DNA of 64,000 nucleotides from Aphidius gifuensis (taxonomy: Eukaryota > Arthropoda > Insecta > Hymenoptera > Braconidae): positions 24,218,537 through 24,282,536 of the forward strand of contig NC_057791.1 of assembly GCF_014905175.1 (NCBI RefSeq), given 5' to 3'. Positions 26,703-37,879 of the stretch are shown in pieces (position 1 is the first letter of the stretch; every line of letters starts with the position of its first letter). Both the position numbers and the translations under genes were made by a program. Below the pieces are notes generated by a model. It did no database searches. It was not told the DNA's origin and saw nothing but the letters and a program-made list of their open reading frames with translations.

Positions 26703-27271
26703 ATCATGCTTTTTCTAATTATATATTAAATTTTTTTTTTCTCATTTGTATTATTGTATATTATTATATTCAAAAATTAAAAATGTAATTTATCTGTTTA
26801 ATTGAAATTGAAAAAAAATTTTATTGTTTTTATTGAATAAACATAAAAAAATAATAAAATATATATTTTTTTTGTTGATTGTTTTTTAATTGTTCTATTA
26901 TAATTTACTATCAAAAAATTTATTAATTATTTTATCAGCTGAAATCATTGATTATTTTTCAATTTTTATTCAAGTATTATTTTGTTTTTTTAATTTGAAT
27001 AATGTATATTTTTATTCAAAGATTAACATATAAAATATGAAATTTGTACTGATTTTTATTTTAATTACTCTTTTATATTTTTTTAAAATTTTACATTTAA
27101 ATTTATAAAAAAGTAGTACTTAATAAAACTAAATGATGTTAAATTAAATAAATAATTAATCACATGACATCACTAAGCTGCAGACACCAAAAAAAAAAAA
27201 AAATAAAACAAGCTTTTTTTCTACAATATTTTATTATTTTTTTGATATATATTTTCATACGAATATTTAAG

Positions 27272-27279
27272 TATAAATT
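27272..27279 (+). promoter_or_regulatory. TATA box and leader intron of copy B
   Basis: TATAAATT, followed about 70 bases on by a donor (ATCAA/GTAAGT at 27344) and an acceptor (AATTACAG at 27581). A 238-base intron in the untranslated leader is inferred; the same signals are conserved in copy C. Confidence 0.5.
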
Positions 27280-27625
27280 GTGAAATATTCACTTTTTTTT
27301 CTTTGTATCATTTATGATAATATTTTAAAGATAAAACGATCAAGTAAGTCTACATGAAGTTTTTATTCTAATTACTTTTATAATTTTTAAAATTAACATT
27401 TGAATTCAACAAGTCAACTTAACAAGTCAATTCAAATAGCTCATATACAAAAGGTAAAAAAAATCATATAGAAAATTTTAATTATTCAATTTATTTATTA
27501 AAAATATAAATATACAAATTTTATTATTAAATTTTTAATTATTATCAATGAATCGATATTAATATTTCGTTTTAATTACAGAATTTTTTCTTTATCCAGT
27601 AAATAAATTTATACAACTATTAAAA

Positions 27626-27999
27626 ATGACAAGGAGAAATTGCTGCCAATGGATAATAATAATAATTATTATTATGTTTAATATTAATAGTTTTGCTTAT
27701 CCATTTGTTGGATATTCAACACTGTGCGAATTAAGCGATAAGTCAGTAAGTATTTTCAAAAATTAATCATCATCATACAATTAGTGTTAATTATATAATA
27801 TTTTTTTTGTAACAATTAAATCAATAAATTATTTAATACTATAATTTTTTTATTTTTTTAGTGCGAAGGTATTAAAATTTGTTGTGGAGATTATGTTTGT
27901 CATCCTTGTACAAAAATTTGTACTAAAGCCTCAAACATACCAACTGCTTGTAAAGGAGATAAATTATTCAAACATTTTGATAAAATTGCTCACTCGTAA
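27626..27999 (+). CDS. Secreted cysteine-rich peptide, copy B
   Basis: Exons 27626-27745 and 27862-27999 give 85 residues. The signal peptide core is an almost pure Ile run, coded by ATA/ATT repeats. The mature part has eight framework cysteines, C-x6-C-x5-CC-x4-C-x2-C-x3-C-x9-C, and ends with the tail DKIAHS. It is the best candidate for the ancestral, intact form: both exons, splice sites, TATA box and leader intron signals are present. Function is unknown; the pattern suits a disulfide-stabilised extracellular peptide. Another cysteine pair lies before the hydrophobic core (NCC) and is probably removed with the signal. Confidence 0.78.
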
Positions 28000-28617
28000 A
28001 TCATTTTTTTTCAAAATATCTATTGTATTTTGAAATCAACAATGTAATTCATCTGTTTAATTGGAATTGAACAAAATTTTTATTGTTTTTAATGAATAAA
28101 CATGTAATAATAATAATAATAAAATATTATTTTATTGATCTTTAATTGTTCTATTATAATTTACCATCAAAAAATATTTTTATCATTTAATTTACAATTA
28201 AATATGATTCATTAATTTTATTTTTATGTCTTAATGAAACGAATAAATAAAGAAAAACTTTTTATTCTATAATTTATTAATTATTTTATTAGCTATAATT
28301 ATTCATTTCTTTTTGAATTTTTAGTATTATTTCGTTTTTTAAAATGAATGATGTATATTCTTATTCAAAAATTAGTACGTATAAAATATGAAATTCGTAT
28401 TAATTTTAATTACTCGTTTATATTTTTTTTAAATCTTACATTTGAATTTATGAAAAAATGGTACTTAATAAAATTTTTTAAACTTGTTGAATTAAATAAA
28501 TAACTAATCACGTGATATCACTAAGCTGCAGACACCAAAAAAAAAAAAATAAAACAAGCTTTTTTTCTACGATATTTTATTATTTTTTTGATATAAGTAT
28601 TTATACAAATATTTAAG

Positions 28618-28625
28618 TATAAATT
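28618..28625 (+). promoter_or_regulatory. TATA box and leader intron of copy C
   Basis: TATAAATT with a donor at 28689 (ATCAA/GTAAGT) and acceptor at 28935, matching copy B. Confidence 0.5.
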
Positions 28626-28976
28626 GTAAAATATTCACTTTTTTTTTTTGTATCATTTATGACAATATTTTAAAGATAAAGCGATCAAGTAAGTCAACAT
28701 GAACAACAATTTTTGTTTTGATAACTCTTTTATAATTTTTAAAATTAACATTTGAATTCAACAAGTCAACTTAACAAGTCAATTCAAATAGCTCAATATA
28801 CAAAAGGTAAAAAAAATCATATAAAAAATTTTAATTATTCAATTTATCAATTAAAAATATAAATATAAAAATTTTACTATTAAATTTTTAATTATTTTTG
28901 ATGAATCAATATAACTATTCCAATTTTAATTACAGAATTTTTTCATCCAGTAAATAAAGTTATATAATTATTTAAA

Positions 28977-29333
28977 ATGACAAGAAGAAATTGCTCCAAA
29001 TGGATAATAATAATAATTGTTATTATTTTTAATATTAATAATTTTGTTTATCCATTTAATGAAGTGCAATATTCTACACTTTGCGAGTTGATCAATCAGT
29101 CAGTGAGTGAATTTAAAAATTAATCATCAACATACAATTAGTGTTAATTATATAATATTTTTTTTTTTGTAACAATTAAATCAATAAATTATTTAATACT
29201 ATTAATTTTTTTATTTTTTCAGTGTAAAGGTATGAGAGTTTGTTGTGGAGATTTAGTTTGTCATCCTTGTACAAAAATTTGTACTAAAGCCTCAAACAAA
29301 CCAACTGCTTGCAAAGGAGATAAATTATACTAA
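28977..29333 (+). CDS. Secreted cysteine-rich peptide, copy C (short tail)
   Basis: Exons 28977-29102 and 29223-29333 give 78 residues. The eight-cysteine framework of copy B is complete. A TAC TAA replaces the Phe-Lys codons of copy B, so the protein stops at GDKLY and loses the last ten or so residues; the lost tail is still readable downstream with changes. All cysteines lie before the stop, so the peptide may still fold. Splice sites and promoter signals are intact. Confidence 0.72.
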
Positions 29334-30189
29334 CATTTTGGTGAAATCGCTCACTCGTAAATCATTCTTTTTTAAAATATCTATCGTATTTTGAAATCAA
29401 CAATGTAATTCATCTGTTTAATTGGAATTTAAAAAAATTTTTATTGTTTTTATTGAATAAACATGTAATAATAATAACAGTAAAATATTGATTTATCGAT
29501 TTTTAATTGTTCTATTATAATTTACCATCAAAAAATATATTTTTATCATTTAATTTACAATTGAATATGATTCATTAATTTTATTTTTATGTCTTATTGA
29601 AATGAATAAATAAAAAATTAATTTTTATTTTATAATTTATTAATTTTTTTATCAGCTGAAATTATTGATTCTTTTTTAATTTTTATTCAAGTATTATTTC
29701 GTGCTTTTAAGTGAATGATATATTTATTCAAAGATTCACGTATAAAATTTAAAATTTGTCTTATTATTACGCTTTTAATTTTTTTTTAAATTTTACATTT
29801 AAATTTATGAAAAGGTGGTACTTGATAAAATTTTTTGAATCGGTTAAATTAAATAAATAATTATAATCAAATGACATTCGTGATATCACTAATCTGTCAA
29901 CCAAAAAAATTAATTAAACAAGCTTTTTTTCTACAATATATTATAATTTTTTTGATATATTTATGCAAATATTTACTGTCTGAACTGGGAATCTTTTATT
30001 TCTACTTCCTTGTATCATTCATGACAATATTTTGAAGATAATACGCCTAAAAGAGTCAACATGAAAAATAACTTATCTTTTGGCGACTTTTATAATTTTT
30101 AAAATTAAAATTTGTATTCAACAACACAATTCAAATAGCTCACTATACAAAAGGTAAAAAAAAAAATCGTATAAAAAATTTTAACTATT

Positions 30190-31890
30190 TATTTTATTTA
30201 TTTATTTCTGTGATTGTTCGTTATTCACGAATTTTGACACATCTTTTACATCTGTTACTTAAATCTACTTTTTATTCATTTCATTCTTTACCATACATCC
30301 TTACATTTTATCCACTCTTTACTTTTCTTTTGCATACCATTCTTCTCTTTTATCCTTTACTATCATCTTCATTAACCCTTTAACATTGTTACTATTATTC
30401 ATTCTTTATTTTTTCTATCTCTCTCTCTTTTGCTTATTTTTTCTTCCTTCTCCTTCACCTTTTAACAGAAAAAACATAAAACAAACAAACACAATATACA
30501 TATCAATAAACAAATGGACAGGAATACATTAACTATTTTTAAACATTACATATTTTTCCTCATTTTACATCTCTTTATCAACTTTTATTTAACCTATCTC
30601 ACGTCTTTTTATTTCATGTCATACTTTAGGTATTCCCCTCTTTCCCTTCCCATTTTTATTCATTCACTCCACTTTTTCTTTTCCAGCGTTCCCGTCCTCT
30701 CGTTCCAGTTCCATTCCTCTCTTCCAATCAGTAGTTTCTGATACTTTGCATGTGCTGTTTTTCCTCTCTTGGTTTCATTTCTTGCTTTATCTCTAAGCCA
30801 TTTTTGTACCCCTTTTTCTCTGTCTGTCATATCGTCGTCAATCCACATATCTGATCCTTTTAACTCTCCTTTGGCTATCATTATTATTCTTTTATCTTCC
30901 CATGACATCAGCTTTACTTTTATTTCACTTTCTTTAACTATTTCAATTTCTTTGACTTGAATTTTACTTTTTAGATATTTCTCCAATTCTTTTTCTATAT
31001 TTTCTTTTGTGTTCCATGTTTCTGGAATGCACCCTGTTATACATATATTACATTTTCTTTCTTTCCTTCTTTTCCATTCTTCTCTCATTTGTTCTTCTGT
31101 TAATGCTTGAGGTTTGCTTTCATCATTGTTCATTTTATACACCTCATCATTATTTTCTTTTTCTTCTTTTTTAACCACTTTCTTTTCATTTTCTTGACTT
31201 TCCTCCTCACTACTTAATTCTTCTTCTTCTTCTTCATCAATTTCATTTTCTTGTAATTATACTAAATCATTTCTAACGTTGTATTATCTTCTCCTGCTAT
31301 TAGTGCTTCGTTTATACTGTCTTTTATTACTTTACCATTCTTTCTTCTTTTTTTATTTTTCTTTCTTTATTGTTCTTTTAAACAGTATCCTGTTCTATTG
31401 CTTTCTTTTGCTGCTTTGCATTCTTCTTTAATTCTTATCATTGCTTCTTCTAATAGTTTTGTGATGTTAGACATTGCTTCTTTGATCATTTTCTCTCTTC
31501 TTTTGATTCTTAATTTTTTTCCATTATTATCTTTCCTTTATAAGGTCATTTTTATTTTTCATTTCTTTATTATCTTTTCCAGTGTTTATTCAATTTCATT
31601 ATTTCTATCTTTTTGAAATTTTGCTTTTCTTCTTTACCATTTAAATTGTTTAATTGCTTCCATCTTGTTTTCTTGTCTTTTTCTCTGTTTTGTAATCTCT
31701 CTCTTCTTTTTTCCGGTGATCCGGTTTTTTCTAACCTCTTTTTATCTTCCATTTTATTTTAATTTTTGATATATTATTGCACTATTCTTTCGGTTTATTA
31801 GATTTCCCTTGTTCATCTTCTTTTCCTTTTTCATTTGTGCACTTTTTAGTAGTTTTCACCTTCTTTTTCCTTTTTTTATAATTACAAAAT
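30190..31890 (-). mobile_element. Decayed non-LTR retrotransposon fragment
   Basis: The block differs sharply from its surroundings: its minus strand is purine-rich with Lys/Glu codons, higher G+C and no A/T runs. It contains remains of a LINE ORF1 (30660-31752). Similar Lys/Glu-rich ORF1 proteins with an RRM-like core are common in hymenopteran genomes and are often misnamed golgin- or trichohyalin-like. No reverse transcriptase is seen, so the copy is partial. It lies inside what should be the leader intron of copy D, between two related segments of about 75 bases (near 30115-30190 and 31900-31975). Confidence 0.7.
30660..31752 (-). pseudogene. LINE ORF1 remnant
   Basis: Two open pieces, 31752-31570 (basic, Lys/Glu-rich N-terminus, MEDKKRLEK) and 31178-30660, separated by a frame-broken Glu-rich stretch. 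The second has an RRM-like core (NICITGCIPETW at its start, then IKVKLMSWEDKRIIM) and a basic C-terminal region with KWLRDKARNETKRGK. I read this as the nucleic-acid-binding ORF1 protein of a non-LTR element; it is broken by stops or shifts between 31178 and 31570. Confidence 0.65.
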
Positions 31891-32107
31891 TAAAATAGAT
31901 TCAACACCACACTTCAAATACTCTTACAAAAGGTAAAAAACGCCTATAAAAAATTTTAACTATTTAATTTATCTATTAAAAATATAAATATAAAAATATT
32001 TATTCTTAAATTTTTAATAATTATTATTAATGAATTGGTATTAATATTTCATTTTAATTACAGAATTTTTTCTTTATCCAGTAAATAAATTTATATAATT
32101 ATTTAAA

Positions 32108-32492
32108 ATGACAAGAAAAAATTGCTGCAAATGGATAATAATAATAATTATTTTTTTTAATATTAATAATTTTGTTTATCCACTTAATGAAGTGCAATAT
32201 TCTACACTTTGCGAGTTAAGCAATCAGCCAGTAAGTGATTTTAAAAATTAATCATCATCATAAAATTAGTGTGAATATATATTTTTTTTGTAACAATTAA
32301 ATTAATATATTATTTAATACTATATTAATTTTTTTATTTTTCTAGTGTAAAGGTCTTAAAATTTGCTGCGGAGATTTAGTTTGTGGTTTTTGTACAAAAA
32401 CTTGTATTGAAAAAACAAAGATAAAAAATGATTGCGATAACACATACATTGATCCGAGTCAAATACTCAAAAATTTTAAACGAACAGCTTAA
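32108..32492 (+). CDS. Secreted cysteine-rich peptide, copy D (divergent tail)
   Basis: Exons 32108-32230 and 32346-32492 give 89 residues. Signal peptide and first exon are very close to copy C. The eight-cysteine framework is kept, but from CGFC onward the sequence departs from copies B and C and ends in a longer, basic tail (NFKRTA). The leader acceptor at about 32063 is present, but the upstream unit carries the LINE block, and at the expected promoter (about 29970-30040) the TATA box and leader donor are altered. It may be silent or use another promoter. Confidence 0.68.
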
Positions 32493-33058
32493 TTTTAAAT
32501 CATGGCTTGAACAGTATATTAATTTGATGGAAAAAAACTCTGCTATGCTCAAAAACTAACAATGTAATTATTATTAATTAACAAGTGTAATTTGAATTAA
32601 ATAAAAAATTTTGTGAATTTTGTTCAATGATCTAAATGAAATATGTTTTTTTTTTTTGGTTTTTTAATAATTATTTTATTGTTATTAATTAATGTTTAAT
32701 TAAAAATTTAATTTAAATTAACAATGGAGGATTATTTTATGTAAAAAAAATTTAAAACTATAAATACGTGGCTTTAATTTTCTAGGAAAAATATCAATTA
32801 AAAAATATTGATAAATTGATGGGTTAAATTCAAACAATTTACGTGATAAACATGATAAAATAAACCGGTTTTAATACACGTGAACTTTATGGAAGGAGAC
32901 GATCAAGCACTCACATATATTTATTTTAAACAACGGTAAATTTTTAGGACACAAGTCAACTTTACGTTCAGTTTGCTGGGTAATTTTGCGGCTCTCAGTG
33001 CGATTTATTTAAAAAAAAAATAATTTTAAAAAGTACAATAAAATAATTATCAAACGCA
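32493..33058. other. Intergenic, promoter side of TTLL15-like gene
   Basis: Copy D 3' flank followed by a slightly G+C-richer stretch at about 32860-33000 that probably contains the TTLL15 promoter and leader. No other feature seen. Confidence 0.35.
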
Positions 33059-35201
33059 ATGACAAAAGTGAGTTTTTATTATTATCTTGTATTAATAATT
33101 ATTATTTTTTAAATAAAAAAAATTTAACTATATTTATTTAGAAGATAAGAAAAAAAAAATGATAATTTCTTAATTTTTAATTTTTATGATTAATGTATTT
33201 TTTACATCTTTCAAATGGATAAATAATTTGAAAAATTATTATTATTATAAATATTTAAAAAAAAATTTTTAAATTAATAATTTATTTGAATAAATAAAGA
33301 TGTAAATTTTTTTTTTTTTCTAAATAAAACAATTTTAATTTAGTTTATCAAAAAAAAAAAAAAAAAAAATTAATTACTCAATGGTAAAAATAAATAATTT
33401 AACAAACAATTGATAAAATTTTTTTTTTCTATTATATCCTTGAGTTTAATAACTCATAATTAATTGCCATTTTTTTTATCTATAAAAACTAGAGCAGTTT
33501 TTAAATTAAAACTGATAAAAATTATCATCAAAGAAAAAAAAAAAAAAACAACAATAATTACTTTTAATTATTTTAATAATTTTCTTTTTTTTTTCCAGTC
33601 AGAAAGTGAATCTGAAAATTCAACTCCAATATCAAAACCAAAAACCAAAGTACTATTTAAAATAATTATCATTCCAATTTTACTATCAATTATTTGTTAC
33701 TATTCACTGATTTATCACAAAAAATATTTAGAAAATCATGTAAATATAAAATTGAACGAGAGTAAACCAGTCTACTGGTTGTTCTCAAAATCAAAAAGTG
33801 AAAATCACCTAAAACACGTTGTCATTGTCCTGGACAGACTGGGTCTTCATCGTGGAACTGATAAATCAGACTGGAATATTCTCTGGTCACATGAGCATCC
33901 ATTTAGTCAACTATCAACAAATTTTCGTGGTCTAAAAAGTCATCAACGAGTCAATCACATACCAGGTTTTGGATTCATCACAAATAAAGTTGATTTATCA
34001 AAAACAGAAAGTCCATATATTCCAGCATCATACAAAATTCCAGATGACAATGAATTATTATTAAAAATAGCCAAAGAAAATCCAAATAAATTATTTGTAC
34101 AAAAATCAAATAATCATCGTAATATTGAAATTAAAAATATAGAAAATATTGATTTTAAAAATGACAAATCATTTGTACAAGAATATATTGATAAACCATA
34201 TTTAATTGATGGTTTTAAATTTGATATTGGTGTTTATACTGTTGTAACATCAATTGATCCACTTCGTATTTATACATACAAAGGTGATGTTTTATTTCGT
34301 TTTTGTCCACATGAATATCATCCATTTGATCAAAATGACATTGATAAATATGTTGTTGGTGATGATTATTTACCAATATGGAATGTACCATCATTAAAAA
34401 AATATTATGTTGATTATGGTTTTTCAATGAAAGAAACATTTGATGCTTATGCTAAAACAAAAGGACAAAATCCTGATAAAATATGGAATAATGTTTATCA
34501 AGCAATAACATCAATTGTTCTTGATAAAGAAAAAAAAATTGCTGAATTTTATAATAATTATCCAAGTAAAAGAAATTTTTTTGAAATGGTTAGATTTGAT
34601 TTTATACTTGATGAAGATCTTAATGTTTTTGTTATGGAAGCAAACATGTCACCAAATTTATCATCAGCTCATTATCCACCAAATCGTTTGTTGTATGAAC
34701 AAGTATTATTTAATCTATTTGCACTTATTGGTATTGGACAAAGAATTGATCCTATCTATAGAAAACCTCGGTAAGTAGAATCATCAATTCTTGATTTGTT
34801 GAATGATGTGGTAATTTCATTTTTATTAATTTTTAGTAACTGGAAAGAACGTGAGATAGAAGTTGCTGATAAAAATATAGCTGTTCTTCCAGATGTTTGT
34901 TTAAAATGTGATGATTGCTTTAGAGTTGAATGTCAAATTTGTAAACCTTGTTTTACCGATGAAATGAGACAAATACTTGGACAATGTTATACTGAGCATC
35001 AAAATAAAATGGATTACAAAAGAATATTTCCACCAAAAATTGTAAGTATTATCTTTGCTACATTATCAAAAAGATTTTTAATAATTTCGTTTTAATTTTT
35101 AGACAAATGATATGGTACTTAAGGATTATTCAATGAAAAATCAATTGTTACTACGTTGGTATCAAGGAAAATGTGAAGCTGATTCATCTTGGTGTGATTA
35201 A
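33059..35201 (+). CDS. TTLL15: TTLL15-like tubulin-tyrosine-ligase family protein
   Basis: Exons 33059-33067 (only Met-Thr-Lys), 33599-34770, 34837-35041 and 35103-35201 give about 494 residues. Known: TTL-like proteins have an ATP-grasp fold and ligate amino acids, often glutamate, to tubulin tails; the TTLL15 branch has an N-terminal membrane anchor. Seen: a hydrophobic segment at about residues 21-43, the lead-in WNILWSHEHPFSQL, the Lys of LFVQKSNNHRNI, EYIDKPYLIDGFKFDIGVYT, and the metal/ATP motif VMEANMSPNLSS. After the catalytic part comes a Cys-rich region (CLKCDDCFRVECQICKPC) that could bind zinc. The three-residue first exon was chosen because it alone gives an in-frame ATG; the longer open frame upstream of 33599 is intron. 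Confidence 0.85.
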
Positions 35202-35296
35202 ATTTAACTTTTAAATCTTTCAAATAAATATACACCTTTTTTCTTTTTCATTTAAAATATATATGTATTATCAAAATATTCATCTAGAAAATATTT

Positions 35297-35812
35297 TCAA
35301 TCCTTTTTTTTTCGACCTTTTTTAATTTTGTCAACTGGTACATTTGGATTATCTCCTTTGTAAAAATTTTTGAGTAAACTCATTGCTTCATCACCCTTGA
35401 CATCACTAATTATTTTAACACTAGATTGATAAATACCAGACACTTCAAGGACACTTCCACATCCACCAAAACGATCATTCTGACAACCATAAATGATACT
35501 GTTAACTTGTAGCTGATGAAGTGCTGCAGCACACATTATACATGGTTCAACAGTAACAACAACATCAATATCATTAAAAACTTGTTGATAATCAAGTTTA
35601 TTTATTTGACAATAATTTATAACTTCATCAATGCAAATTATTTCAGCATGACGAGTTGCATTTTTAGTTTCATTAACTGTGTTATTACCAGATGCAATTA
35701 TTTCATTTTTATAAATAAATATACAACCAACTGGTACTTCACCAGCTTTAAATGATTCTTCAGCTTTTGATAATGCAATATTCATCCATTTTATTCTTTC
35801 ATTATCAGCCAT
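35297..35812 (-). CDS. ADAT2: tRNA-specific adenosine deaminase subunit ADAT2
   Basis: Single-exon frame of 171 residues. Known: catalytic subunit that, with ADAT3, converts adenosine-34 of tRNA anticodons to inosine. Seen: the deaminase zinc site with H55-A-E57 and P90-C91-x2-C94 (EPCIMC), the N-terminal MNIALSKAEESF helix and a Lys-rich C-terminus (KKGRKKKD). Length and all catalytic residues are normal, so activity is expected. Its ATG lies 9 bases after the SMUG1 stop on the same strand, leaving no room for a separate promoter, so it may be translated from a shared transcript or use a start inside the SMUG1 gene. Confidence 0.95.
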   Translation of the reverse strand: MADNERIKWMNIALSKAEESFKAGEVPVGCIFIYKNEIIASGNNTVNETKNATRHAEIICIDEVINYCQINKLDYQQVFNDIDVVVTVEPCIMCAAALHQLQVNSIIYGCQNDRFGGCGSVLEVSGIYQSSVKIISDVKGDEAMSLLKNFYKGDNPNVPVDKIKKGRKKKD

Positions 35813-35821
35813 TATGAACTT

Positions 35822-36974
35822 TTAAAATACTTCAAAATCAGTTGTTGAATTATCATCAATAAAATATTCAATTAAATTTTCTTTTTTCAAAAAATCTAGT
35901 GTTAAATTTTGCCAATTTTTTCCAATTGTTGCACGAGGACTTGGATGGATCATCCATAAAACCTGTTGATCCAAAAAAAAATAACAAAATTAATGCTCAA
36001 CATATTTTAATTTAATTTAATTTTCTCACTTTTGTTGAAAGTTTTGCTGTTTTAACAACTTTCTTAGCTCTTTGCTCGGAAAATCTTCCAACACCAATGA
36101 TTACCTTGACATCAAGAATTTTAATAACTTCTATCAAAGCTTGATCACAAAATTCTTGTAGTTTTTTTTGCTCTGGACCCTTGAGAAAAAAACCAAAAAA
36201 TAACAAAATTAATTTTATGATATTTAAAAAACAAGAAAAAAAAAATCACAGCTATGATAATGATGATTATGGTGGGTTTAAAAAAATTGCCTTAATTTCA
36301 GCAGGAGTGATGTTACGTCCTTGACTATCCATAAGTGCAATTGGACAATAATTACGTAAAAAACAATGACGAAAAAATGTATCTGGATTATTTGATAATT
36401 TTTTAAATAACGACCAAAATTTACGACCACTTATTTCACTACGTTTACATGAAAAACCATCAACTTGACGTTGTTCATGTTGTCTTTTTGGTTTATCAAT
36501 ATGTCCATTAATCTTTAACCAATCAATAACAATATTTATTTCACCAAATGGTACACCAGTTTGTGACATACCCCATGGTCCAGGATTCATACCAAGAATC
36601 ATTATATTTTTTTTATCTCTACAATATTTATTGAGATAATTAAAATGTACTGTTTTAGCATATATTATTGGACAATATATATAATCAATTGGATTATTAT
36701 AATTTAATTTATCTAAATTAATACTTAAATTTAATTCAATATTTAGAAGATTATTTGGTATGTCAGAAAAATTATTTGACACTGTTATTATGCTTGTATT
36801 AACAGTGTTATTTTTTTCTTTTTCTTTTATAATATTTTTTGTATCAATAATGATGATTTTTTTTATTGAAAATATTGGTGTCAATGATGTTGATGGTCTT
36901 GGTTTATTACTGAGATCCAGGGGAAGATGTTCATCAGCAAATTTTGCTCTTTTTTCTCTCAAAACATCAGACAT
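35822..36974 (-). CDS. SMUG1: SMUG1 uracil-DNA glycosylase
   Basis: Minus-strand exons 36974-36291, 36179-36030 and 35962-35822 give about 324 residues. Known: removes uracil and 5-hydroxymethyluracil from DNA in base-excision repair. Seen: active-site motif GMNPGPWGMSQTGVPFGE (about 128-145), SEISGRKFWSLFKKL, the contact region RNYCPIALMDSQGRN and the catalytic HPSPR loop (His about 284), which is reached only through exon 3. The N-terminus (about 90 residues) is low-complexity and longer than in vertebrates. Intron 1 starts with GC (AAG/GCAATT); no GT site there would keep PAEIK joined to GPEQKKL. ADAT2 follows 9 bases after the stop. Confidence 0.93.
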
Positions 36975-37010
36975 TATTTTTATTTTTAAATAATTATTGT
37001 TAATTTAATA

Positions 37011-37195
37011 TATTTACTTACAAATTTTATTGTTTATTTATTTATTTATTTATATTATCACCTCATTGTTGATAAACAGTTTGTTTTTATTTACTTGAAG
37101 CAACTTAAAGCTTCATTTACAAAAAAAATAAAAAAAAAAAACTGTCGCTGACTTTATTCAGCACAGAGAGAAATCTGTTTTATCGATCCAGAATC
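37011..37195. repeat. Promoter-like segment, left copy of a duplication
   Basis: Upstream of SMUG1. The stretch from TTACTTACAAATTTTATTG through ACTGTCGCTG to AGAGAGAAATC recurs in the same orientation at 39382-39560, before the next gene. The two copies differ by small gaps in the T/A runs. Confidence 0.8.
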
Positions 37196-37460
37196 ACCTG
37201 ATGGCTGATAATCACCAAAATTCAAAGTTCATATCTTATATAAAGACTATTTACATAATCCTCAATGGCATGATATTTTGTAAAATTTTAATTGGCTAAC
37301 GATATTTCGGAGTCGTATAAATCTAGGTCAATATAGAAAATAGATTTTTTATTTTTTCATTTCTAGTTAGTCAGACTTGAATATCAGTTGATAGACAAAC
37401 TAAGCTCATAAAATTTAGCAAGAAGCTAACAATTATTATTATAAACAACGTGTCAATAAC

Positions 37461-37641
37461 ATTCAAGAGTTGAATAATCAATCAGTAAGTATTATTAAAT
37501 CTTAATCATCATCATACATTTAGTTGTGGAAATTCAATTTGTCATCCTTGTACAAAAGTTTTTACTGCACCCTCATCTATACCAACTTCTTGCAAAGAAG
37601 ATAAAATATCCAAATATTTTTTTAATGTTTCTCACTCGTAA
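37461..37641 (+). pseudogene. Cysteine-rich peptide copy E, broken
   Basis: The end of exon 1 (GTTGAATAATCAATCA/GTAAGT) and most of exon 2 are recognisable, ending with CACTCGTAA as in copies A and B. The signal-peptide part is missing and a deletion has removed the 3' part of the intron with the start of exon 2. Upstream, the TATA context of copy A is preserved at 37316. Confidence 0.75.
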
Positions 37642-37879
37642 ATCATTCTTCTTCTAAATATCTATTGTATTTTTAAATGAACAATGTAATTCATCTGTTT
37701 AATTGAAATTGAAAAAAAGTTTTATTGTTTTTCATGAATAAATTTATACAATAAAACTTTTTCAATTACAATGAAAAATTCGATTATTCATAAAAATACA
37801 ATAAATGTTTAGAAAGAAAAATGAATTTAACATTGATAAACAATTTCTATCTTCAATAAATACAAAAATTATATGAGCT

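Larger units (their letters stand above)
27160..29930. repeat. Tandem 1.35-kb duplications carrying copies B and C
   Basis: Blocks recur with a period of about 1,350 bases: the segment containing AAACAAGCTTTTTTTCTAC occurs near 27207, 28554 and 29921, and CACTAAGCTGCAGACACC precedes it twice. Each unit holds a TATA box, a leader intron and a two-exon peptide gene. Identity is high in promoter and 3' flank as well as exons, which points to recent unequal crossing-over. Confidence 0.8.

Noticed and set aside
30514..31616. Plus-strand hydrophobic frames in the LINE block
   Set aside because: Reverse complement of the Lys/Glu-rich ORF1 remnant.
26360..32492. Polydnavirus cys-motif or proviral segment
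   Set aside because: The peptides are small and cysteine-rich, but no viral structural genes, segment boundary motifs or other viral genes are seen, and the units look like ordinary wasp genes.
33464..33598. Upstream extension of the TTLL15 frame
   Set aside because: Lies before a good acceptor (TTTTTCCAG) and translates poly-A/T; the ATG at 33059 with a GTGAGT donor is preferred.
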